A stretch of 64,000 nucleotides of DNA from Yamagishiella unicocca (taxonomy: Eukaryota > Chlorophyta > Chlorophyceae > Chlamydomonadales > Volvocaceae). The position numbers were made by a program, and so were the translations under genes. The DNA lies in contig BDSL01000043.1 of assembly GCA_003116995.1 (NCBI GenBank), forward strand, positions 496,001 through 560,000, read 5' to 3'. Below the pieces are notes generated by a model, which was not told the origin of the DNA, did no database searches, and worked only from the letters and a program-made list of their open reading frames with translations. Shown here in pieces: positions 55,280 through 64,000 of this stretch (positions are counted from its first letter, which is position 1; each line of letters begins with the position of its first letter).

Positions 55280-56226
55280 CTGAGCGATGTAGTGGCCGCA
55301 GAGGCCGCTGTCACGTGCTGGACCGCTATGTTGCTGCGAGACCCGCTTTGCGCTCTGCGAGAGATCCTCAAATAGGTGCGCGACTTCGAGCGATGTAGTG
55401 GCCGCAGAGGCCGCCCTTGCCGGCTTTGCTGAGCGGTGGGCGCCCGACTCCCTTCCTGGGGCCGCCCCAGTCCGATCCCTCCAGCGCTCTCCACGGGGCT
55501 CATTGGCCGTCTCTTGTCGCTGTCTCCCTGACGCCGTGGGCTGCTAGCCTCTGCCGGCTTTTACGGACTGGGGCCGTCATGGCGCGGTGGCGGTGTCCCT
55601 GCAGCGCCTGCTCCTGGACGTGCCTTTGGATTGGTTGGCGGCCGCACGCGCGGTGCACCGCCAGCCTGCCAGCGTTTGGATGGCTACCTAGGGGGACGCT
55701 GTCGCCGGCCTGCTGCTGCCCCGATTGGGCTGGGGGGCACCCGGTATGGACCAGCCCATGCTACTCCGCCGCCTCACTGTCCGGCTGGGTACCTCCGTGC
55801 AGCTCGAGGCAATGGCCACCTGCCCGGTTCGCCCTGCTTGAGCTCTACATGCAGGAGGCCCTCGGGGGGCCCCGGGGGGCGCCCTGCCTCCTGGAGAGGG
55901 TTCTCGCTTGCGGCTCACTTTCCCGCGGCTGTGGAAATTGCGCTAGGAGAACCGGCACAAGGAGGTCTTCTGGAGCCTGGCCGTCGATGGGGTTCCACTT
56001 GGGGGGTAACTCACATGCCCGCAGCTCTCCTCTGGAGGCCTGTGGGTGCGGGGAGTTTCCTGGGGCCAGTGCCGGCCCGGTGTCCCCTCGTCTGCATCAT
56101 TCCTGGCACTGCCCTGTTGTTCGTGCCGTGGTCGGTGTGCTCGAAGGGCACCTGGCGGTAGTGCCTGCCCCTGGGCTAGGCAGTCGGGTGGTAGCGGTGG
56201 CACTGCGGGATATCGACAGCCCGTGA
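55280..56226 (+). mobile_element. Decayed retroelement-like coding remnant
   Basis: Broken frames on the plus strand carry transposon-like pieces in order. These are SLQRLLLDVPLDWLAAAR near 55590-55650, DQPMLLRRLTVRLGTS near 55748-55800, HKEVFWSLAVDGVPLGG near 55950-56005, and CGCGEF followed by HHSWHCPV near 56040-56120. The last has the C-x-C...HH-x-W-x-CP spacing typical of the zinc-knuckle-like end of some algal retroelement proteins. Several stops and frameshifts separate the pieces. A duplicated segment (CACGTGCTGG(A/G)CCGCTATG) at 54.55 and 55.31 kb suggests a partial copy upstream. The class is uncertain. Confidence 0.45.
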
Positions 56227-57159
56227 ATGCGAACGGAAAGAGCAGTGTGTCCGGCTCAAAGACCCCCCCCTGTTGCGTGTAAACGCCTTGGGGACTGTAG
56301 ACTGACCTGAGAAGGGAAAGGAAAGACCAAAGCGCTCGAGCAGAGGCGGCGAGCGTCAGGATCGGGCCAGGAGGAGGAGGACATGCGACGGGCCTGGGGG
56401 GTTTTACAGAAAACAACCGGTTACCGTACTCGGGCCTGGGGGGGCGCCTGGTGTCGTGTGCTCGCGCGCAGGTGACTGCGGTTGTTGGTTTTTCGACCCG
56501 ACTGCGGGGTTCGGCTCAGCTCGGTGTGCCGTGGACCGGGAGGGGTGCTGTCCGGGCCACCCATCAGTTCCGCCATGTGACTGGGGGTCGCTTGCCGTGT
56601 GCTGGCTGAACACTGGCTGGCTTGAGGGGCCTGAGCCGCTCCTGCCTGGTGCTCTTCGTGGGCCGTTTGTCCGTTTCTCTGGTGCCTTCTGTGTTTTGTA
56701 TTTCTCCGGAGCGGGTTGCTCCGCCTACCTGTTCGTGTAGCCTGGGACCCTGTGGATGGGCGCCTGGGGCGCCGTCTGCGAGGTTTTGAGTTTCGCCGTC
56801 TTCGTGGCCTTGGTTTGTTGGGACTGCCCGTCGTGCTTAGGCTCCTTTTTCTGGCCGATTCTTCGGGAGGGGCGTTTTTTTTCGCGGGCGGTTGTTGCCT
56901 GGTCCCGTCGCTCGGCCCGGGCTATGGTTGGTCCCGCCGTATTTCCTGGCGGTTGGCCTTGGGGTGTCTGGGTTGCCTTTTAGCCGTCTTGGGCGCGACG
57001 GGGGTTCCTGTCTTTTCCCTGCGCCTTTTTGTGGCGTCTGCTGGTTGGTAGATTAGATTACGTCACATGCCGTACTGGCTCGCGCCAGTAGCATGTGTCC
57101 CCCCGTAACGGACTTCCGTCAAAGGGCGCATATGTAATCTTAATACCAGCAAGTCGAGT
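56227..57159. other. Transposon-derived spacer
   Basis: No intact gene. A cassette with ACAACCGGTTACCG lies at about 56411-56424, and the second copy of the 44.3-44.7 kb repeat occupies 56750-57060. Long plus-strand frames here are read from that repeat and have no family features. Confidence 0.5.
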
Positions 57160-57741
57160 TTATTCCCGTAGTGACTCTGTGCGCGCTCTCTGAATCTGAG
57201 CCAGAAGGTTGCCCAGCTTCACCTGATCGGCTGATCCCACATAGTCATCACCATTGGCATATCCTGTCCTAAATGAAAATCTACGGCCCGTCTGAAAGGC
57301 TTGTACACAGGGCACTCCATAAGAGCATGAAACTCGTCTTCTACTATATCCCCACTACACACTCGGCATGTTCTCTCAAAGCGTGGCTTACGCGGGCGAC
57401 GTGCAAAACGTCATACGTCGAGGTCACCACAGACGAGACGAAACGCATCAGCGCCGTGTGATGCTTCCGAGGCATACAAGCGCGAAGGTGATCTAGCTTT
57501 TCCTTATGCACGTCGGGGTCATACGCAACACTCATCCAATTCGAATAGCGATACACCGTTACGCCAGGCTTCCCGCGATCCCTGCCTCCTCCTGCAAACT
57601 CGGGAAAAACCCCGCGGAGCCATCACTTGAGCTCCGGTCGAGCAACAAACGCCGCCTGAAATCTTTTAGCACCTTGTCAAACGGGATTTCCAAAGCGGCT
57701 ATCGCCTTGGTCTTTTCAGCATTACTTAACGTTCCGTGCAC
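57160..57741 (-). mobile_element. 3' end of a decayed non-LTR (LINE-like) retrotransposon
   Basis: The minus strand encodes a typical LINE ORF2 C-terminus in three different frames. First comes HHTALMRFVSSVV... with SHALREHAEC (ending about 57350). Then CRVCSGDIVEDEFHALMECP, the C-x2-C...H-x4-C knuckle, after a frameshift. Finally GYANGDDYVG...QIQRARTESLRE with a stop at 57160, after another shift. Upstream, 57741-57559 reads KDFRRRLLLDR. The element is clearly inactive. Its remaining body, if any, was not recognised with confidence. Confidence 0.6.
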
Positions 57742-59035
57742 ATGTTGCCGATGCGTAGGCTTCTCGGTACGAGAAGGCGGGTTCTTGGACGAAGTAGTGT
57801 AATTGTATTTGTCGTACTCATCGATTTGGTATATCGTTCCTTGGAAGTCTCCTTACGGCTATTCGCCGTGTTGTGACCTTCGGTTCATCTTTTGTTCCCG
57901 CCTCTCCCACCCTGTTTTCGGCGCGCGCGGCGCGCGCGTCACCCATCCGCCGAGCCTGGACCGCTCGGTGGTTGAGAGCCTAGGTCACGGCCGGCCACTG
58001 GCCCAACTTAAATAATGGGTAGGGGGGGTCAGGGCAAAGTAGAGGTCAAGCCGACTAGCGGGGCGACCTGGGGAGCACCAAGCCGACTAGCGGGGCGGTG
58101 CACGGTCTGGGTTTTCGGTGGTTGTAGCAATGGCAATTGCGTCGTCAGGGTTTTCAGTTAGCCGCCGGTGGCATCGCCGCTGGGGCCTTCTTTAGTGTTA
58201 TTACAGTGTAACGAACGAGGACAAGAAAGTCGTATCCGAGTGCTCCAAGAATCCGCAGCACTTTACCCGCCCGAAAGTACTCATGCTCGCTTGTCGAGCG
58301 ATCCGATTCCAACCACGCGAAAATTTCCTCCTCTAGCACTGCTCGCGCAAGCGTCGAGGTTGCTAGCACTGGCTTGTCGTACGGTGCGGTCTCGGTATGG
58401 GTCCTCCGCCTGTCCTGGTCTTAACCCGGCGTCTATTGTGGTTTTCGAGGCCTTCCTGTAACCTTGGGGCCGTCTGTTGGGTTCAGTCCCAGCTCTTCTA
58501 TGGTGAGGCCACGGACATGGGCCCCCCTTCTTGTCCTGGGTCCGCCTGGGCTTGAGGACACTGCAACAATAGGTATATCGCCGTTACAAGGACTCCAAAA
58601 AAGCTTGAGCTCTGGATGGTACATTCCCGTCCAGTCGCATTCCGCTCCACGCAATCGACCTATCGACGTACTTGATGGTTCCATGCGACGCCGTACACTC
58701 ATTTCCCTGGAATTCCTTGCTGTTCATTTCCTTTTTATTCATTTACAATATGGCGTTATAGATGTTTCCTGTTCCAAAATCGGGTACAACAGGACGCAGG
58801 CACCTGCAGCTGCGCGTCAGGCATACTGCTTACGAAGGCCACACAGTTCGTCTACCTGGCCTGCAGTCGCGATAGTAGCGCTGTCTTTGCGGCTGGTCGC
58901 ATTATATCAGTCTCTTATCAATTAGGCGAAGTGCCTTATCTGCGTTGGTTTTGCCGGACTCCGCAGCTCGGCCATCGAGTGCAAGCAGATATTGCGGCGA
59001 CACCGAGTGCAAGCAGATATTGCGGCGACACCAAG
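57742..59035. other. Spacer upstream of methyltransferase copy 2, possible transposon fragments
   Basis: Minus-strand frames at 58369-58154 (EEEIFAWLESDRSTSEHEYF) and 58702-58433 (AECDWTGMYHPELKLFW) look protein-like and lie in line with the LINE remnant, but I cannot name them. The region 58.75-59.03 kb should hold the promoter of methyltransferase copy 2. An imperfect direct repeat GAGTGCAAGCAGATATTGCGG occurs twice at 58976-59030. Confidence 0.4.
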
Positions 59036-62000
59036 ATGCATAGCTATACATCATCAATGCCCAGCATCAAACGCTTGTGCACAATTCGCTCGCTGTCGGA
59101 TTTAAGCACGCAGATGGCAAAGTTGAAGGTGGAGCAGGCAGACGGTATCAGAGAGCTGCCCCAGGAGCAGCAGCAGCAGACTTTTCAGCAGCAGGAGCTG
59201 CCATCAGTTGAGCTTGCATCCACCGGCTACGACAGCTTCTTGTCTTCAGCCCTGGGTTCGGTCGGAGAGGAGTCCGTCTCTGAGGCCCACCGTAATGATG
59301 ACCCTGGAGAGGACGGACCGGAACTTAACGTGGAAAGCATCCACACATTCATTGGAAGCGATCGTCACCAGACGGCTAGCGGCGTGCCAAAACCAAAGGT
59401 GCGAGAGGTGACATGGTTACGCCCTTTAGCCTTTCGAATGCACCACAGCATGCCTTTCATCTTTTAACAAAACAGTGCGCAGGAGTATGTTGACCCTCTT
59501 GTTTTTTTCATGTTTTCTAAATCAGCGCGAGTGCTGGGCCAGCGCGGTGGCGCGTAAGCGCCACGGCGTTCCCGCAGCTGCGCTCTCCCACATCACTATA
59601 TACAACAACAGAAACATACCTGTTTGTTCATTGAGCCATGGTCTGAATATATACGCCCCTTCTTGGTACTATTGCGACCTGTTTAACGAGACCCGGCAGC
59701 ACTCGTCCCGTATTCACTTTTTTTCCGGCAGCCATATCCCAAGTCCGCTGCTGCGCAACACCGTTAGCTTTTAAGATGTATGTTCAGGAACACATACGAA
59801 TTGCAATGCGAGTCGATTCTTCCTTCCCGAGCGTTTCCCTTACTTTCCCTAACCCGTTCCAGACTTTCCGGGCCTATGCGCGCCCTTTTCTGCCGCACTG
59901 TATTTCCAAACAGATCTTGCTCCGTCAAAATTCCAAATTTGTTTGGGTCCCACGTGTCGCAGGTTCTTGCCCAAGTGTCAGGGACTGGGCTAGCGCCCTG
60001 GGAGATCCACAGGTAGGTCAGCCACCGGCGTGTCACGTCTTGCAGAGGCCCGGTGCATCAATTGAAGCCGCGGTGCGGTGCGGCAGTCGTCCTTCCGATG
60101 CCGCGACTGACTCGACCCGAAGCTGCCTTGCGAGGCGTATGCCGCAATACAAAAGCGCACGTGCATAAACCTGCACTGTGAATGCATTGGTCCGAGCCTC
60201 CACGGCGGGCCCAGGCTGTCAGGTGTACGGGACTCGAGCGCCACGCGTTGTGCCGTACCTGCGGCACACACAGCCCTCAAGACAGCCCTCCGCCCTCCGC
60301 CGCCCCCCGCCGTCCGCCGTCCACTCCAATCCTCACGTCCTTTGCGAGGCCGTCCTCGGCCTGCGTTGTCGCGACTTCGCGACCCTTACAACCGCAGCTG
60401 CGTTTCGACCTGCCACAATGCCACCTTTCGGCTGTCGCCTCCCCTTCATGGCGGCCCGGAGGCACCTCGTCGCCGACCCTGGCCCCTGCTGCCCCCTCCT
60501 AGGCCCCCCTCCTAGGCCCCCCTCCTCGTTGCCTCACTTGCTCCCGCCTGCTTCCGTTCCCTTCATCGCCCTCCCAACCTAACCCTCCAAACCCTGCCTC
60601 CTCCCCCTCCCAGGCCCCAGAAGTTCGTTCGAGACCTGGTCCTACGGCGCTGCTTCTCCGGGCAGGTGCTGGACGCGGGCTGCGGCATCGGCGACAACGC
60701 GTTGTTTGTGGCCAAGGCCTGCCCGCGGTCCGCTGTTACGGCAGTGGACGTGGTGAGCGACTGGGTGGGGGCGTGTGTTGTTTGGATGTATCGAATCGGT
60801 GTGTCAGGCGGGAGCTTCCGGTTCTAACGGTCGAAGCAGGGAATCTAACGGCCAAAGCAGGGAATGAAACGGCCAAAGCAGGGCACCTTACGGCCAAAGC
60901 AGGGAACCTAACGGCCAAAGCAGGGAAGGCGTGTGTTGCCCGTGTGAGAGTGCGTTTTGAGCAAATAGGACGTAGCCGCGAGGGGCGAGGAGTGGGTGTA
61001 TGAGGGCAGGAGGGGCAGCGTGCGTTGCGTTCGTGTGGGTACGGAATAAAGCCGCAGCACGCTCGCTATGCTCGTCCTCTCCCGAAGCAAGCGCAGGGTG
61101 GCGCAATGGGGGCTCACAAGCACCACTGCGTGTTAGATGCCTTCGGAAAAAACAGATTCTACACACACACCCTGGTCGCACTGCCTCCGGATTCCTTGGT
61201 CTCCTCGCGCTAAGTCTCCTTCGCGGCTCAGCTCAGCATTTTTAAAACACACCCTGGTCGCGGCAAACACCTGCCGACGGGGGACGCTCACGCCACCGCG
61301 AGCAACGTTAGCAAGCAGCCCACGGCCTCCTGTCGTACTGATCGCTGTCCTTCGAACGAAATCACGCGGCATTTCCCTAACCCGGCACGCCCCCTCCCTC
61401 CCCCTGTCGCGCCCCATCCAGGTCCCTCGCTGCCTGGAGTTCGCAGCGGCCAAGGCGGGCCTGCGCGGCATGCGGGGCAAGGTGGGGCTGGAGGTGGGGG
61501 ACCTGCTGGAGCAGGACCCAGACCGCATGCCGCCGGCACTGGGGCCCGGACAGGACGGCTCCTTCAGCGTCATCCTGGATTCCTCCACCTTCCACTGCTT
61601 CTCGGACAACGACCGCGACATCTATGTGGCTACACTGAAGCGGCTGCTGCGGCCCGGAGGCCTCGTGTACATGAACTGCATGTCAGAGGAGGAGACGCGG
61701 CCGGGAGGGCCCAGGTGCGGAGCCTGCCGCTACTGCCGTACGTGCCGCGATTGCCGTGCCTGTCGTACCTAGCCGTACCTCACCGAGCAAGCAAGGGCGT
61801 CTTCGCGCAAGGCTACAACTGTCGTGCTGTGTTGGCGGGTTCGTTCGCCCTCGCGTTGGAGGCACGAGATGGCGGTCTGTGGTTATGGCCGTTAAGGTGG
61901 TTGCAGACGGACGCGCGGGCGGGAGAGGGGTGCTACTGGCTTGCGCGCGAGGCTGCGTTTAGTGAGGCAGACGGGGCGTGCGTGGGGTGCTGGGCCTGGT

Positions 62001-62412
62001 GCCGTCTTTCCCGCTTCGTACGGCACGCACGCACATGGCGATTATGGTGGTGATGATTACGGCTGCGGGGCCGGAAAGAACTCCTCGCCGTGCCGGATGG
62101 GGACCGGTCCGTGTCTGGATAGGGGTATTCTCCGATCCTCCTCCTGCCCTCTGCCTTTCCTCATTTGGAATTCTTGATGCCGCGACTCCAGTCCATCGCT
62201 CGTCACCAATGCGTACTCCCGCCCCTTGACCCTCCCCCCCCCGCGCCCTCTGACCCTCCGCCAGGCGCATCACCGTGCCCGACCTGCTGACTGTTTTCAA
62301 CCGTGCTAACGGCTGGGAGGTGGAGACCATTGAGGACTCGATCATCGATCTCCATCCGACGTTTTGGGGCGGCAAGGCCCAGGCGCGCCTCTTCACCATC
62401 CGCAAGCTGTAG
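59036..62412 (+). CDS. SAM-dependent class I methyltransferase, copy 2
   Basis: Paralogue of copy 1, on the opposite strand. Exons: 59036-59398, 59963-60012, 60614-60752, 61422-61714 and 62265-62412 (stop TAG). They total 993 nt, or 330 residues, with all phases closing. Exons 2-5 have exactly the lengths of copy 1 (50, 139, 293, 148). Signatures: SGTGLAPWEIHRPQ, VLDAGCGIGD, AVDV, VILDSSTFHCFSD, LRPGGLVYMN and the end FWGGKAQARLFTIRKL. In exon 4, 82 of 97 residues match copy 1 by my count. The first 121 residues are much less conserved but keep DGPELNVESIHTFIGS. I chose the ATG at 59036 because it gives an N-terminus of the same length as copy 1; an in-frame GTG lies upstream. The substrate is unknown. 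The introns are longer than in copy 1 and include a 21-nt repeat at 60828-60930. Confidence 0.9.
60828..60930. repeat. 21-nt tandem repeat in methyltransferase copy 2 intron
   Basis: Five copies of GGCCAAAGCAGGGAA followed by a variable CTAAC, TGAAAC or CTTAC, in the intron after the motif I exon. Confidence 0.93.
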
Positions 62413-64000
62413 CGCAGCAGCGCAGTGCCGTTAGGCCTCCAGCCGCGAGCTGTAGCTCAGCTGCCCACCCAGCCAGCTAAGGCGCATGGACCTACGGCGA
62501 TATACCTACGGTTCAGGCCCCGGCGGGCAGCCAAATGAAGCAACTCGAGGCAGGGACCTAACCCACCGACCTTCGCTAGCACCCACCTCGAGCTGCCGCT
62601 GTACGCACGCTGCGGCATCAGCAGCGGCATAGCAGCGGCGGCACAGCAGCAGCAGCAGCAGCGCGTTGGGTGCGCTAGATAGCTCTGCCGAGCTGCATGG
62701 CTAACACGTACACGCGTGACTGTATACATGTGTGAACCGGCGGTGCGTGTCGGCTGCAGTAGCTGGCGGAGCGGGGGACACGGGGCCGGCAAAGCAGCCA
62801 CCCGGCCTCGCGCCTCCGCTCCCCTGTGTGCCATGATGCGCATGGCGTAGGGTCAGAGGGCAGAGGCTCGCTGTGCCGCCGAAGGATGAGCCTTACTGTG
62901 CTCGCCCTAGCAAAGGGGCCACCACGCACCCGAGTCGGTCGATCCGCATCCGTTGCCGTTGGCCGTTGGTCGTTGGCCAACCGTTGCGACACGCGACTGC
63001 ATGTCGCTCGGCACGCAGCGCGGGTGTGTATGTGGGGTGGAGTGTGTGCCACCGTGCAGCGGCCTGCGGGCGCGGGGGGGAGGGCCGCGGGTGTTCTTGT
63101 ACGACAGTGTACGACAGCGTCCGGAAGCTCGTGGGCACCGATGGGTGGGCACCGACGGCCGGGATGCGGGGTGGGGGCGGGGCGGCACCGACCTGTCGGT
63201 ACGCACTTGGGCTAAGAGGCGTGGGGAGAGGCGCTGTTGCGGTGTTGATGACGGAGAAGAGGCCATTTGGTTGCTTGGTTGCTTGGTTGTCGCCTTTGCC
63301 TGTGGAACTACTCAAACTGGCGGCGACGGCTGTAACCGCAGCTGCTGTCGTTTTTTGTTAAATTGTGTACGAAGTAAAAGCATCGATTGCTACCGACGAC
63401 CGCCTTTTGTACGGCTTCGTCAGCACCTGTAGCGCACGCATGCGTCCGTATGGCTTTAAGCTACGAATGATCGATATGGATGGTACTGCCGTACCAGTAC
63501 GTAGAGGGTCTGCTGTCCAAGACGGAGCAACGGCCTGTTGAACTACTTGGTACGCGCCGAGGGCTTGTTTGGCGTGGGTGTATTACTGGAATTTATTACA
63601 TCGGATTTCGTCACTCGTTTCATTAGTTCCTTGGAATCAAGCCCCGGTTGGTGGGTCTATCTCGGCGACCGAAGCCCGCAGTGCCGTACCCTTCAGTGCC
63701 GTACAATTCAGTACCGTACCTGTTGATCCGTTTGCTTTCGTTCCATTCAGGAGCGGATTGCGGCGCTGCTGCTGCGGCAGCACTGCTGCGGCACTGCTGC
63801 TGCTGCATGTGAGCGTGCGCGTGTGCGTCACACCAGTTGACGAGGATCATGTTTGGCTGTTGTATCATGTTCGGAGAGGAAGGAGAGGTGCGATGAAATT
63901 TGTCCGCGGGGACGCGTGGAGCACATTCGTGCCGCAACCAGACCCGCCCGTTGGTCGGCCGCCCTCTTTCACTTGACAACGACTAGCACGGTCGTACGTC
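62413..64000. other. 3' flank of methyltransferase copy 2 to window end
   Basis: A TGTAA at about 63331-63335 could be the poly(A) signal for copy 2, giving a 3' untranslated region near 0.9 kb. CAG triplets occur at 62645-62662, and CAGTGCCGTAC-type words are repeated at 63680-63715. No gene is recognised. Confidence 0.45.

Noticed and set aside
54409..55398. 329-residue plus-strand protein
   Set aside because: Most of its length is two tandem repeats (10-nt and 30-nt) set in decayed transposon sequence; the other two frames are open as well over the 10-nt array.
58931..59035. Earlier start for methyltransferase copy 2
   Set aside because: The upstream start codon is GTG and the extra residues come from an imperfect direct repeat; ATG at 59036 matches the length of copy 1.

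Overview
The window is nuclear DNA of a GC-rich green alga, almost certainly a volvocine or other chlamydomonadalean species. The evidence is intron-dense genes with GT-AG introns, a pherophorin-type extracellular-matrix glycoprotein with proline rods, a plant-type phytoene synthase with an N-terminal presequence, and long alanine, glutamine and glycine tracts in regulators. Introns and spacers are loaded with micro- and minisatellites. I rebuilt exons by hand from splice sites, reading phase and family conservation. In six genes (DSS1/SEM1, PSY, MYB-A, MYB-B, ITPA and both methyltransferase copies counted as one family) every exon phase closes. No computation or database search was run.

Layout, left to right: (1) 479-5612, minus strand, a large pherophorin-like matrix protein with three proline rods and two copies of an internal Cys-rich module. 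A one-base deficit sits in the central rod. (2) 5.6-13.8 kb, a gene-poor block with dispersed repeats. (3) 13831-15110, minus, DSS1/SEM1 (proteasome lid / TREX-2 subunit) with a 16-nt microexon. (4) 15536-18769, plus, phytoene synthase, divergent from DSS1 across a 425-bp shared promoter. (5) 22755-27675 and 28695-35771, both minus, two tandem R2R3-MYB genes that share an unusual insertion inside repeat R2. (6) 36368-38834, minus, a multi-exon gene I do not recognise, with an in-frame TAG in one well-bounded exon. (7) 41237-43735, minus, a SAM-dependent methyltransferase. (8) 47306-53807, minus, inosine triphosphate pyrophosphatase (193 aa in nine exons), with introns swollen by tandem repeats. 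(9) 54-58.7 kb, decayed retroelement pieces and minisatellites. (10) 59036-62412, plus, a second copy of the methyltransferase, inverted relative to the first, with exons 2-5 of identical length.

The genes are ordinary housekeeping and regulatory genes rather than one pathway: carotenoid entry (PSY), nucleotide-pool cleaning (ITPA), proteasome/mRNA export (DSS1), transcription (MYBs), cell-wall matrix (pherophorin) and methyl transfer. Local duplication is the recurring theme: tandem MYBs, inverted methyltransferases, a short inverted match between 21.6 and 36.8 kb, and repeated transposon debris. The least-explained signal is a set of short dispersed sequence cassettes that recur in introns and spacers and each end in AAC followed by a run of C.
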